A stretch of 64,000 bases of DNA from Streptomyces xanthophaeus (GTDB lineage Bacteria; Actinomycetota; Actinomycetes; Streptomycetales; Streptomycetaceae): contig NZ_CP076543.1 in NCBI RefSeq assembly GCF_030440515.1, positions 1,674,001 through 1,738,000 of the forward strand, read 5' to 3'. This document shows positions 41,261 to 49,993 of this stretch, piece by piece. The position numbers and the translations under genes were made by a program. The first letter of the stretch is position 1. Each line of letters opens with the position of its first letter. The notes beneath the pieces are model-generated. The model saw only the letters and a program-made list of their open reading frames with translations. It was not told the origin of the DNA and ran no database searches.

Positions 41261-42699
41261 GCGTCCTCCAGGGGGGTGACCTCGTCGGGCTGGAAGTAGA
41301 GGAACCTGCCCTGTTCCCGCCGGATGTCCGCGCCGGGGTCGTCCTCCACGGTGACGGCGAGGTGCACTCCCCCGTCGACGTCGTGCAGCACGGCCTCGAC
41401 CAGCGCGGTGCGGCCCTGGAGGAACAGGTCCTGGGCGTCGGTGCGCCGCAGTCCGGGGCGCAGCCGGACGCGGCTGCCGGGGCCCACGGAGGCTCCGTCG
41501 ACGGTGATCCGGTCGCGGGCCGGGTCCGCGGGGTCCGCCCGGGCCGGGTCCCACCAGGGCGTGTCGGGCCGGAACACCGCGTCCTCGGAGGGGAGTTCCG
41601 CGATGAGCGGCGGCTGCTCGGGGCCGGTGACCTCCCGCAGGGCGCGTACGGCGCCGTGCAGCCGCTCCAGCACCTCGGGGGGCATCGAGTCGGCGAGGTC
41701 GATCACGGCGGCCGCCCGGGGGTCGGTGCCGCGGGCCTCGCGCTTCTCCTGCTCGGTCAGGGCGGCCGTGCGCAGGGCGAGGATCTCGTCGATCTCGGTG
41801 GCGTCGTACATGGCGCCCGCGCTCTCGGGGGCGATGGCCGGATGGTCCTCCAGGATGATCGGGGAGGACAGGACCACGTCGGCGCGGCCGGGTTCGCCCG
41901 CGAGCACCGGCCAGGTGTGGCGGTTCTCACAGGCGGCGACCGCCTGCCTGGCCCATTCGGGCGGGTCGGTCATGGACAGGAACGATCCGGAGTCCAGGCC
42001 CAGCAGGAGGTGGGCGGCGACCAGCGAGTGGGGCAGCGCTGCCTCGCGGTCGGCGGGTCCGGCCCCGGGCGGCGGGGTCCACGGGCTGGTGTTCTCCACC
42101 ACCGCCCGGAGCCGGAACACGCGGTAGGCGCCGGGGAGTTCGGTGGCGTGCAGCCGCAGCACCCCCTCGACCTCCTCGGTACGGCGCACCAGGCGGCCCA
42201 CCGTGCGTCCGTCGGCGTCGATGACGGGCTCGGGGTCGACGCGGGCGGGGCGGGAGAAGGGGAAGGTGACGCCGCCTTCGCCCAGCAGCTCGGCGACGGG
42301 GACACTCACCTCGACCCGTTCCTCGGTGCCCTCGTCCCAGGGCACGAGGACCCGGTCGGCCAGGTGCAGTTCGGCGACCTCGGTGAAGCCGCCCCCGTCC
42401 GAGACCTGCTGGACCGTGCGCCGCTGCGCGTGCAGGAAGCGCAGCTCCAGGGCCAGGGTCGCCGCGCCCCGCGGTTCCATCAGGATCTCGGTCTGCTGGA
42501 AGACGTGCTCCTCGTGCGCGCGGCCCCAGGCCGGGGGCACGAGGACACCGAACTGCCAGCGCAGCCGGTTCTTCGCGGCCGAGGCCCGGTAGGGGTAGAG
42601 CACGTACCCCTCCAGCAGGACCGCGTCGGCCACCTGCCGGGCGACCGCGAAGCGGGAGTCGGAGTCGGAGTCGGCGTGCGGGGTGGTGGTCGTGGTCAC
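41257..42699 (-). CDS. Hydrogenase-cluster protein of unknown function, 480 aa
   Basis: 480-aa soluble protein starting at GTG 42699 (GTGA overlap with the preceding stop); the open frame upstream of that is not coding-like. I recognise no enzyme motif. Conserved-looking blocks are VLYPYRASAAKNRLRWQFGV (about residues 33-52), FRLRAVVENTSPWTP (about 210) and HTWPVLAGEPGRADVVLSSP, then a C-terminal KOW/SH3-like segment with VRLRPGLRRTDAQDLFLQG and AVLHDVDGGVHLAVTVEDDP. Its position between DUF6084-like and protease genes suggests an assembly or maturation role specific to this hydrogenase type. This is inference. Confidence 0.8.
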   Translation of the reverse strand: MTTTTTPHADSDSDSRFAVARQVADAVLLEGYVLYPYRASAAKNRLRWQFGVLVPPAWGRAHEEHVFQQTEILMEPRGAATLALELRFLHAQRRTVQQVSDGGGFTEVAELHLADRVLVPWDEGTEERVEVSVPVAELLGEGGVTFPFSRPARVDPEPVIDADGRTVGRLVRRTEEVEGVLRLHATELPGAYRVFRLRAVVENTSPWTPPPGAGPADREAALPHSLVAAHLLLGLDSGSFLSMTDPPEWARQAVAACENRHTWPVLAGEPGRADVVLSSPIILEDHPAIAPESAGAMYDATEIDEILALRTAALTEQEKREARGTDPRAAAVIDLADSMPPEVLERLHGAVRALREVTGPEQPPLIAELPSEDAVFRPDTPWWDPARADPADPARDRITVDGASVGPGSRVRLRPGLRRTDAQDLFLQGRTALVEAVLHDVDGGVHLAVTVEDDPGADIRREQGRFLYFQPDEVTPLEDA

Positions 42700-43400
42700 G
42701 GAGCCGCCCTCTCGGTGAGGCGCGGGAGGATCGCGCCCAGCCGGACGGGACCCGGTGGGTCCTGCGGCCGCGGCGGGGCGGCCGCGTCGAGCAGGGCCCG
42801 TACGGTCGCCTCCCACGAGGCGAGGGCGTGGCGGGAGCGGAAGGCGAGCAGCTCGTCCATGGTGTCGCGGGGCAGCCGGAGCCAGCCGCAGCCGGGGAAG
42901 TGCTGTTCGACCATCTCGCGCCACACGGCCACGGGCATCCGGTACGTGGCTTCGCGGTCCCAGGGCACCGGCTCGACGCGGAAGCCGGCGTCACCGGTGA
43001 AGGCGGTGCCGGAGAACAGCATCAGCAGCGGTACCTCGCCCTCCGCCAGGGCTTCGAAGTACCGGGTGGCGGCGATGTCCATGTCGTAGGTGCAGGGCAC
43101 GACCAGGTCGGTCTCGGTCTCCCCGGTGAAGCTCGGGACCATGACGGAGACCTGGGCGAACTGCACGGGCTGGAGGGTGTTGCCCCAGCGGGAGCGCTCG
43201 CCGAACAGGTCCGCGAGCCCTTCCGCCTCGGCGGGTCCGTAGCCGCGCCGGGCCGGTTCGATGCGGATCTGGCAGCGCAGGGCGATGGCGTGCACCCGGG
43301 CGCCTCCGGCTGCGGTGATCCGCAGCCGGAAGACGAGGGTGGGGCCGGCGGCGTACGGGTCGGCGCGCACCCCGGTGCAGGTGAAGGCGAATTCCGTCAT
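42696..43400 (-). CDS. DUF6084-like hydrogenase-associated protein
   Basis: 234 aa, ATG 43400, coupled by ATGA to its upstream neighbour. It is beta-rich at the N-terminus (FAFTCTGVRADPY, LVFRLRITAAGG, IALRCQIRIEP). A middle part reads VPCTYDMDIAATRYFEALAE and VPLLMLFSGTAF, then WREMVEQHFPGCGWLRLP. I believe it belongs to DUF6084, which I associate with actinobacterial hydrogenase loci, but this rests on memory of the family. No catalytic motif. Probably a structural or maturation factor. Confidence 0.75.
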   Translation of the reverse strand: MTEFAFTCTGVRADPYAAGPTLVFRLRITAAGGARVHAIALRCQIRIEPARRGYGPAEAEGLADLFGERSRWGNTLQPVQFAQVSVMVPSFTGETETDLVVPCTYDMDIAATRYFEALAEGEVPLLMLFSGTAFTGDAGFRVEPVPWDREATYRMPVAVWREMVEQHFPGCGWLRLPRDTMDELLAFRSRHALASWEATVRALLDAAAPPRPQDPPGPVRLGAILPRLTERAAP

Positions 43401-44068
43401 CGGATCCCGCCCTCCGCCGTCGGCTCGGGGAGGGCCCTGGCCCGCCGTTCCACCTGCTCGAAGAAGGTCTTCAGCGCGGCCCGGGCCTCGGCCCCGCCGT
43501 CGAAGCCCTGCCAGAGCAGCCGCATCCGCCCCACCAGCTCGTAGCAGATGTCGATCGGCACCAGGTAGCAGTCGGTGCGGCCCTCCGAGCGGCGCAGCAG
43601 CAGCGCTTCGACGTCGGGTTCGAGGAGCGCGGCCAGCCGGCCGCCGCCGAGTACGGTCTGCCAGGTCTCGGGGTCGAGTTCGCTCTCGGTGGCTCCGGCC
43701 GGGCTCGGGTAGAGGGCGACCAGCCGGTCGAGGGCGGCGTTGCGGAAGAAGAACGCGACGCCGACCGGGATCTGGAGGAGGTCCCACGCGCCGTCGTCGA
43801 GCCGGTGGGCGGGGTCGGTGAGGTAGCGGTCCGGTACGGCCCGCAGGCGTCCGGTGCCCGCGCCGGGCCGGTCGAACAGCAGGGCGCAGGCGGTGCAGGC
43901 GCAGATCAGCGCGCGCTGTTCGGTCTGCACCAGGTGGCGGTGGCCGTCCTGGGGCACGGCGACCCCGCACAGTTCGCAGGTCTCGGGCCGGGGCGGGCGC
44001 GGGCCCGCGAACCGGCGCAGCCCGCGCGGGGCGCGCGGGCCGTCGTGGAGGAGACCGGGCCCGCTCAC
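43397..44068 (-). CDS. DUF5947-like hydrogenase-associated protein
   Basis: 223 aa from GTG 44068, overlapping the NifU-like stop. A Cys-rich N-terminal part (ETCELCGVAV near residue 30 and ICACTACALLF near 56) could bind zinc or an Fe-S cluster. Then come IPVGVAFFFRNAALDRLVAL, the LLEPDVEALLLRRSEG strand and the helical CYELVGRMRLLWQGFDGG. The pattern fits DUF5947, known to me from similar hydrogenase operons. Role unknown; electron transfer or cofactor delivery are guesses. Confidence 0.75.
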   Translation of the reverse strand: MSGPGLLHDGPRAPRGLRRFAGPRPPRPETCELCGVAVPQDGHRHLVQTEQRALICACTACALLFDRPGAGTGRLRAVPDRYLTDPAHRLDDGAWDLLQIPVGVAFFFRNAALDRLVALYPSPAGATESELDPETWQTVLGGGRLAALLEPDVEALLLRRSEGRTDCYLVPIDICYELVGRMRLLWQGFDGGAEARAALKTFFEQVERRARALPEPTAEGGIR

Positions 44069-44598
44069 GGCACCCGCGCCGGGCTCGGGGGCCGGGTGCC
44101 GATCTGCAGCAGGGCGGGGGCGGGGGCCGCGGCGGGCTCCCGCTCCACGCTCGTCACCTCGGGGGCGAAGCAGGCCAGGGTGTCCTCCAGCGTCCGCCCG
44201 GCGTCGCTTCCGCCGCCGGAGCCCGAGCCGCAGCCGCAGCCGGTGGAGGCGGCGGCGGGGCGCAGCCGCAGGACGCCGGTGTCCGCGTCGAAGCCGAGCA
44301 GTTCCATGGGTTCGCCGTGGGCGGCCAGGGCGCGGGCGATGCGCGTGTGCACGGCTTCGGGGTGCAGTCCGTGCAGGGAGAGCAGGCTCGCCACGAGTTC
44401 GTCGCCGTAGACCGGCTTCAGCGGCCCGTCCCCGACCTTCTCGACGATCCGGGCGAGCCCGGCGCCGTAGAAGTCCATGAGGACGCGCACCAGTTCCTCC
44501 GCCGCCGCGCACGCCGCCCGGTCGCCGGTGGCGGCGAGCCGGTCGAGCACCTCCTCGACCCGGCGCCCGGCCTGGGGGCCGTCGATCGCGGCCCTCAT
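44065..44598 (-). CDS. NifU-like hydrogenase accessory protein
   Basis: 177 aa. Two helical blocks (EEVLDRLAATGDRAACAAAE and ELVRVLMDFYGAGLARIVEK) precede a NifU C-terminal-like fold (DELVASLLSLHGLHPEAVHT, then FDADTGVLRLRP). A Cys pair CGCG occurs in a Gly/Ser-rich loop (about residue 118) and a single Cys in LACFAPEV. It may carry or transfer an Fe-S cluster to the small subunit. ATG 44598 overlaps the large-subunit stop (ATGA), so it is produced together with the enzyme. Confidence 0.78.
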   Translation of the reverse strand: MRAAIDGPQAGRRVEEVLDRLAATGDRAACAAAEELVRVLMDFYGAGLARIVEKVGDGPLKPVYGDELVASLLSLHGLHPEAVHTRIARALAAHGEPMELLGFDADTGVLRLRPAAASTGCGCGSGSGGGSDAGRTLEDTLACFAPEVTSVEREPAAAPAPALLQIGTRPPSPARVP

Positions 44599-46379
44599 CC
44601 GCCCAGTCCGCTCAGACCGGTGGGCACGTGCATCGTCTTGACCGTCTTGCCGCCGCCGACGTACATGTGGACTCCGCAGGGCAGACAGGGGTCGAAGCTG
44701 CGGACCGCGCGCATGATGTCGATGCCCTTGAAGTTCTCCGGGGTGTTCTCCTCGAAGATCGGGGTGTTCTGCACGGCGTCCTCGTACGGCCCGGGGGTGC
44801 CGAAGGTGTCGCGGGTGCTGGCGTTCCACGGGGTCGGCGGGTACGGGTGGTAGTTGGCGATCTTCCCGTCGCGGATCACCATGTGGTGCGAGAGGACGCC
44901 GCGTACGGCCTCGGTGAAGCCGACGCCGAGCCCCTCGTCCGGGACCTCGAACTTCTCCCAGGTCTGGGTACGTCCGGCGCGGACCTCGGCGAGGCCCTTC
45001 TCGGCGCAGTGCAGGGCGATGGCGGCCGCGTACGCCTGGAAGTACGTGCGGGCGCGGTTGCGCTCCAGCGCGTTGCTCCACTTCGGGATCTTCCACTCGA
45101 AGCGGGTCTCGGGCTTGGTCATCGTGCGCGGCAGGGTGATGACGACGCTGTTGCCGGTGGCCTGGACGTAGTCGGTGTGGACGAGGCCCGACAGGGCGGT
45201 GGACCACAGGCGGGCGATGGGGCCGCCGCCGGTGTCCAGGGCCAGGTGGTCCTTGCCGTCGAACCAGCGGGGGGACATGACCCAGCTGTACTTGTCGTCG
45301 AAGTTCCGCTTCTGCGGGGCGGGGATGGTGTGCTGGTTCCACGGGTGGCGGGGGTCGACCGGGTTGCCGAGCGGGTCGTGGGTGACGAACTGCTCCTGGC
45401 CCTGCCAGTCGTCGTAGTACGAGCTGCCGAGCAGGATGCGGATGCCGAGGTTGATCTCGGTGAGGTCGTTGGTGACCAGTTTGCCGTCGACGATCACGCC
45501 CGGGGTGACGAACATCTTCCGTCCCCAGTCGGTCATGTTGGCGTACGTGAAGTCGCAGTACTCCGGGTCGTTGAGGGCGCCCCAGCAGCCGAGCAGGACA
45601 CGCCGGCGGCCGACCTCCTCGTACCCGGGCAGGGCCTCGTAGAAGAAGTCGAAGAGGTCGTCGTGGAGGGGGACGACCTTCTTCATGAACTCGCAGTACC
45701 GCATGAGGCGGCTCATGTAGTCCGTGAAGAGCTGGACGGAGGCGATGGTGCCGACGCCGCCCGGGTAGAGCGTGGAGGGGTGCACGTGGCGCCCCTCCAT
45801 CAGGCAGAACATCTCGCGCGTGTAGCGGGAGACCTGGAGCGCCTCGCGGTAGAACTCGCCCTCGATGGGGTTGAGGGAGCGCATGATGTCGGCGATGGTC
45901 TTGTAGCCGTGCTCGCCGGCGTGCGGGGACGGCGTGCGCTCGGCGAGCTCCAGGACGCCCGGGTTGGTCTCGCGGACCATCTTCTCGCAGTAGTCGACCC
46001 CGACCAGGTTCTCCTGGAAGATGTTGTGGTCGAACATGTACTCCGCGGACTCGCCCAGGTTGATGATCCACTCGGCGAGGTGGGGCGGCTTCACCCCGTA
46101 GGCCATGTTCTGCGCGTACACCGAGCAGGTGGCGTGGTTGTCACCGCAGATGCCGCAGATGCGGCTGGTGATGAAGTGCGCGTCGCGGGGGTCCTTGCCG
46201 CGCATGAAGACGCTGTAGCCGCGGAAGACCGACGAGGTGCTGTAGCACTCCGCGACCCGCTTCTGCTTGAAGTCGATCTTCGTGTGGATGCCGAGACTGC
46301 CCACGATCCGGGTGATCGGATCCCAGGCCATCTCCACCAGGCCGCTGCCGTCTGCGGCCGCCTTCGTCTTCGGTGTCAT
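44595..46379 (-). CDS. hhyL: [NiFe]-hydrogenase large subunit, group 1h (high affinity)
   Basis: 594-aa catalytic subunit. The two Ni-binding Cys pairs are RICGICGDNHA (about residues 73-83) and DPCLPCGVHM near the end. About 20 residues follow the last ligand and are the extension removed by the maturation protease. Segments typical of the actinobacterial group 1h (old group 5) type include WDPITRIVGSLGIHTKIDF and FHVHPSTLYPGG-like HVHPSTLYPGGVGTIASVQ. These enzymes oxidise atmospheric H2 at the inner face of the membrane and feed the respiratory chain, often in spores or starved cells. It lies 73 nt after the small-subunit gene. Confidence 0.95.
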   Translation of the reverse strand: MTPKTKAAADGSGLVEMAWDPITRIVGSLGIHTKIDFKQKRVAECYSTSSVFRGYSVFMRGKDPRDAHFITSRICGICGDNHATCSVYAQNMAYGVKPPHLAEWIINLGESAEYMFDHNIFQENLVGVDYCEKMVRETNPGVLELAERTPSPHAGEHGYKTIADIMRSLNPIEGEFYREALQVSRYTREMFCLMEGRHVHPSTLYPGGVGTIASVQLFTDYMSRLMRYCEFMKKVVPLHDDLFDFFYEALPGYEEVGRRRVLLGCWGALNDPEYCDFTYANMTDWGRKMFVTPGVIVDGKLVTNDLTEINLGIRILLGSSYYDDWQGQEQFVTHDPLGNPVDPRHPWNQHTIPAPQKRNFDDKYSWVMSPRWFDGKDHLALDTGGGPIARLWSTALSGLVHTDYVQATGNSVVITLPRTMTKPETRFEWKIPKWSNALERNRARTYFQAYAAAIALHCAEKGLAEVRAGRTQTWEKFEVPDEGLGVGFTEAVRGVLSHHMVIRDGKIANYHPYPPTPWNASTRDTFGTPGPYEDAVQNTPIFEENTPENFKGIDIMRAVRSFDPCLPCGVHMYVGGGKTVKTMHVPTGLSGLGG

Positions 46380-46452
46380 CGTTTCTGCCGTGACCCTTCT
46401 TCGGTGCGGAGAGCTGGAGTTGGGGGGTGCTTCCGTGGGATCCCGGGAGCCG

Positions 46453-47508
46453 TCACCAGGGCGGGCGGTAGCCCGTGGTCAGGCTGCGGCCGGTCTGCCT
46501 CCACTTCGGTTCCTCGTCCACGGTGTGGGCCGTGACCGACCGGAGCCTGCGGATCAGCGCGCCGTACGCGCCGCTCGCCTTCGTGGAGACCTTGGCGCCG
46601 GGGGGTTCGTCCATGAACGGCATGAACTTGTCGGGGAAGCCGGGCATCGTGCAGGCGATGCAGATGCCGCCGACGTTGGGGCAGCCGCCGATGCCGTTCA
46701 TCCAGCCGCGCTTGGGGACGTTGCACTTGACGACGGGGCCCCAGCAGCCGAGCTTGACCAGGCACAGCGGCGAGTCGTAGGTCTCGGCGAACTGGCCCTG
46801 CTCGTAGTAGCCGGCGCGGTCGCAGCCCTCGTGGACGCTGGCCCCGAAGAGCCACGTCGGGCGCAGCTTGTCGTCGAGGGGGATCATCGGGGCGGAGCCG
46901 GCCGCCTGGTAGAGCAGGTAGGTCAGGGTCTCCGAGAAGTTGTCGGGCTGGATCGGACAGCCCGGCACGCACACGATCGGGATGCCGGCCTTCGAGGTCC
47001 AGTCCCAGCCCAGGTAGTCGGGCACGCCCATGGCGCCCGTCGGGTTGCCCTCCATGGCGTGGATGCCGCCGTACGTGGCGCAGGTGCCGATGGCCACGAC
47101 GGCGAGGGCCTTGGGGGCCAGCCGGTCGATCCACTCGCTGGTGGTGATGGGCTGACCGGTCTCGGGGTCGTCGCCGAAGCCGCACCAGTAGCCCTCGGGC
47201 TTGATCTTCTCGTTCGGGATCGAGCCCTCGACCACCAGGACGAACGGATCGATCTCGCCGCGCTCGCCCTTGAAGAACCACTCGATGAACGTGTCGGCGC
47301 CGCCGACCGGGCCGCACTCGAAGTCGATCAGCGGCCAGTGCACGGCGATCTTCGGCAGACCGGGCAGCACGCCGGTCACGATCTCCTCGATGCTGGGCTG
47401 CATCGCGGCCGTCAGGGAAACGGAGTCACCGTCGCAGCTCAGACCCGCGTTGATCCAGAGAATGTGGATCAGCGGGTCCTCGACCGTTTCCTTAGTCGCA
47501 GTGGCCAT
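46453..47508 (-). CDS. hhyS: [NiFe]-hydrogenase small subunit, group 1h
   Basis: 351-aa Fe-S subunit. It starts MATATKETVEDPLIHILWIN, without a twin-arginine signal, consistent with a cytoplasmic-side enzyme. Cluster ligands are in NAGLSCDGDS (proximal; about residue 25), AIGTCATYGGI, VCVPGCPIQPDN, HEGCDRAGYYE and the C-terminal LGCWGPVVKCNV, GGCPNVGGICIACTMPGFPD. ATG 47508 has GAGGAG at good spacing; the longer frame upstream has no support. It is the first structural gene after hypX, with a hairpin between the two. Confidence 0.95.
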   Translation of the reverse strand: MATATKETVEDPLIHILWINAGLSCDGDSVSLTAAMQPSIEEIVTGVLPGLPKIAVHWPLIDFECGPVGGADTFIEWFFKGERGEIDPFVLVVEGSIPNEKIKPEGYWCGFGDDPETGQPITTSEWIDRLAPKALAVVAIGTCATYGGIHAMEGNPTGAMGVPDYLGWDWTSKAGIPIVCVPGCPIQPDNFSETLTYLLYQAAGSAPMIPLDDKLRPTWLFGASVHEGCDRAGYYEQGQFAETYDSPLCLVKLGCWGPVVKCNVPKRGWMNGIGGCPNVGGICIACTMPGFPDKFMPFMDEPPGAKVSTKASGAYGALIRRLRSVTAHTVDEEPKWRQTGRSLTTGYRPPW

Positions 47509-47544
47509 GGGACGGCTCCTCGGGGAGGTGATCGGGAAGGGGCG

Positions 47545-47567
47545 GGGCGAGGCGGCCTGCCTCACCC
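47545..47567 (-). terminator. Hairpin between hypX and hhyS
   Basis: In the reverse-strand RNA, 9 nt at 47567-47559 pair with 47553-47545 (one G/U pair) around a 5-nt loop, in the 71-bp gap after hypX and 36 nt upstream of the small-subunit ATG. It may end part of the hypX transcripts or protect the 5' end of a processed hhySL message. Confidence 0.4.
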
Positions 47568-47579
47568 ACACCTTTCTTG

Positions 47580-49325
47580 CTAACAGCAGTCCGGCCCCGG
47601 CGCCGCGTCAGGTGCGGCCAGTCCAGTGACGGCGCGCGGCCTGACGGCCGACCCGCTCAGATGGAGCGGGGTGGCGGACGGGCGCTCCTTGCGGACGAAG
47701 GCGCGGCGCAGGGCGTGGTAGGGGGCGTCGGGGTCGAAGAAGGTCCGCCGCATCAGGGCCAGCTCGGCCTCGCGGTGGGCCGCGAGCGGCCGTACGGCCT
47801 CGTCGCGCTCGCGCGCGGCCTTCTTCGCGGCGATCCGGGAGGCGGTGGCGGGCAGGGCGGCGAGCCGGACCGCGAGGCGCTGCGTCTCGCCGGTGAAGTC
47901 CCCGGGCGGGCAGGGGACCGTACGGTCGACCAGTCCGAGGCCGTGGGCGGCGGCGGCGCTCAGCGGGAGGGCCTCGCCGGTGAGGCGGTCCGCGAGTGCG
48001 GGGCCGACGCGGCGCGGCAGGGTGTACGTCCAGTACTCGGAGCCGTGCAGGCCCATCAGGCGGTAGTGCGGGTTCAGGACGACGCCCGAGCGGCACCAGA
48101 CCTCGTCGGCGGCGAGGGCGAGCATGGCCCCTCCGGCGGCGGCGTTGCCGCCCAGCGCGCTGACCACGAGCCGGTCGGTGGTGGTCAGCACCGCCTCGAC
48201 CAGGTCGTTCATGGCGTTGATGTTGGCCCAGGACTCCTCGGCCGGGTCGGCCGCGGCCTCGATGACGCCGAGGTGGATGCCGTTGGAGAAGAAGTCGCGG
48301 CCGCCGCCCAGGACCAGGACGGTGGTGGGCCGGGTGAGGGCGGTCCGGTAGGCGTCCAGCAGGCGGCGGCACTGCGCGGTGCTCATCGCGCCGCCGGGGA
48401 AGGAGAACGACAGGAAGCCGGCCTGGCCCTCCTCGTGGTAGCCGGTGTCCGACCAGGCGGGGCGGTGGGGGCCGCTGTGCGGTGGCGCGGGGACCTCGGG
48501 CAGCGGGGGCAGCCGGTCCGCGAGCGCGAGCGTGGCGGGCAGCTTGGGGACGGCCGGGCCTCTCCCCGGCAGACGGCGGGCGCGCAGTTCCGGGATCCAG
48601 ACGGCCCCGTCGGCCGTGGCCCGGCAGAGCGCCCCGTTCCGGGTGGCCAGCAGCTCGCCGGGACGGCCGTGCAGGTGCTCCTCACGGTGCCCGCCGTGCA
48701 GGTACCACTCGCCACCGAGCAGGTCGTCGCGTACGCCGGGCTGCGAGTCGGCGGCGCGCAGCGCGCGCAGGACGTCCTCGGTGGTGTCGCTCTCCCAGTC
48801 GATCCGGCGGTCCTCCTGGCGCAGGAGCGGCCGGGCGTGGCCGCCCGCCTGGGGCTGCGGGGTGTACGTACCGGAGGCGAACCGTTCCACCGCGAGCAGG
48901 ACGGCCTCCAGCGCGGCGTCGGCGATCTCGCCGCGGTAGAAGTCGCTCTTGCCGACCGGCGGCACGGAGCACTCGGCGCTCGCCCAGACGTCGCCGGCGT
49001 CCATCTCCGCGTTGGCCTGCAGGACCGTCACCCCCCACCGGGGCTCGCCGTCCTGGACGGCCCGGTCGAGGGAGGAGGGGCCGCGGTCGCCGACCGGCCC
49101 CGGGTGGACGACCAGGCAGGTGTGGGCGGCCCAGACCTCCTCGGGGATGGCGGTGCGCAGCATCGGGGCGAGGACGAGGTCGGGGCGGTGGCCGCGCACG
49201 GCGTCGGCCAGGGAGACACCGGGCAGGGCGAGTTCGACCGCGACGTGGTGGCCGTGGTCGCGCAGCTCGGCGTGGACTCGCTGCGTGAGGCTGTTGAACG
49301 CGCTCGCCACGAGCAGGACGTACAA
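47580..49325 (-). CDS. hypX: HypX/HoxX, CO-ligand biosynthesis protein
   Basis: 581 aa in two parts. The N-terminal part is a formyl-tetrahydrofolate-transferase-like domain (about 1-280; LVVHPGPVGDRGPSSLDRAV, then WGVTVLQANAEMDAGDVW). The C-terminal part is an enoyl-CoA hydratase/crotonase-like domain (about 310-545; SFPGGAMSTAQ, VLVLGGGRDFFSNGIHLG, SALGGNAAAGGAMLALAADE). HypX makes the CO ligand of the [NiFe] centre from formyl-THF via formyl-CoA and is typical of aerobes. TTG 49325 has GGGAG upstream. It is the first gene of the whole hydrogenase region, so the main promoter should lie in 49326-49491. Confidence 0.93.
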   Translation of the reverse strand: MYVLLVASAFNSLTQRVHAELRDHGHHVAVELALPGVSLADAVRGHRPDLVLAPMLRTAIPEEVWAAHTCLVVHPGPVGDRGPSSLDRAVQDGEPRWGVTVLQANAEMDAGDVWASAECSVPPVGKSDFYRGEIADAALEAVLLAVERFASGTYTPQPQAGGHARPLLRQEDRRIDWESDTTEDVLRALRAADSQPGVRDDLLGGEWYLHGGHREEHLHGRPGELLATRNGALCRATADGAVWIPELRARRLPGRGPAVPKLPATLALADRLPPLPEVPAPPHSGPHRPAWSDTGYHEEGQAGFLSFSFPGGAMSTAQCRRLLDAYRTALTRPTTVLVLGGGRDFFSNGIHLGVIEAAADPAEESWANINAMNDLVEAVLTTTDRLVVSALGGNAAAGGAMLALAADEVWCRSGVVLNPHYRLMGLHGSEYWTYTLPRRVGPALADRLTGEALPLSAAAAHGLGLVDRTVPCPPGDFTGETQRLAVRLAALPATASRIAAKKAARERDEAVRPLAAHREAELALMRRTFFDPDAPYHALRRAFVRKERPSATPLHLSGSAVRPRAVTGLAAPDAAPGPDCC

Positions 49326-49491
49326 GGGATCTCCCAGCGGCGGCCCGGAGCCGCGCGTGCGCGGTGCCCGGCCTGGTCGGCGGCCCGTGGCCGGAAGATG
49401 ACCGGCCGCCTGAGATGGTCGGGGAGATCCGGGCGCCCACGGCCGAGGCCCGCGCGGCGGGTCACTCGAAAGCGCCCGTTCCGGGGTCCGC

Positions 49492-49507
49492 TCGGCCCAA
49501 GGGCCGA
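49492..49507 (-). terminator. Hairpin after the iron permease family gene
   Basis: TCGGCCC (49492-49498) is the exact inverse complement of GGGCCGA (49501-49507), 4 nt after the stop of the iron permease family gene. It probably folds with a 4-nt loop and separates that gene from the hydrogenase unit. Confidence 0.45.
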
Positions 49508-49511
49508 TCCG

Positions 49512-49883
49512 TCACTCGCCGTCCTCGATCCCGATGGCCTCGGCCAGCTCCCGCTGCGCGGGGCCCGGCTCGCCCTGGTGCTGTTCGAGGAGGACAGCGG
49601 CGATGGCGTCGAGCTTGACCTGGATCGCGTGCTCGGCCCTGCGCTCGGAGTTCTTCAGCAGGGCCAGGAGCAGCAGGGCGACCGCGGCCATCGCATCGCC
49701 CATCAGGTGCTGCCAGCTGATGTCCAGGTGGAGCACGTGGACCACGACGAAGCCGGCCACCAGCAGGAGGCAGAACACGGAGAAGGCGGCCGAGCTGGTG
49801 AAGTTCGAGGCCAGCTCCGCCAGCTTCTCGAATCGTCCGAGCCGCCCCTGGCCGCCCTTCTTCGCGGGATGTTCGAAGGCCAT
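49512..49883 (-). CDS. Low-affinity iron permease family protein
   Basis: 123 aa. A short basic N-terminus (AKKGGQGRLGRFEKLAELAS) is followed by two membrane helices (AFSVFCLLLVAGFVVVHVL and MGDAMAAVALLLLALL). A soluble amphipathic region (AEHAIQVKLDAIAAVLLEQH) completes the pattern of the low-affinity iron permease family, whose bacterial members have no proven transport role. ATG 49883 lacks a clear ribosome-binding site; GTG 49892 in frame is an alternative. It is a single-gene unit between hairpins. Confidence 0.8.
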   Translation of the reverse strand: MAFEHPAKKGGQGRLGRFEKLAELASNFTSSAAFSVFCLLLVAGFVVVHVLHLDISWQHLMGDAMAAVALLLLALLKNSERRAEHAIQVKLDAIAAVLLEQHQGEPGPAQRELAEAIGIEDGE

Positions 49884-49993
49884 GGTCTGCACGTGCCCGC
49901 TCGGGCCGCACCCCATCCCCTCCGGGCCGGCCGAGCACCCGACCGGCCCAGACCGGGGAGGGGCCGTCCGGGGCCACCACCGGCCCCGGGCGG

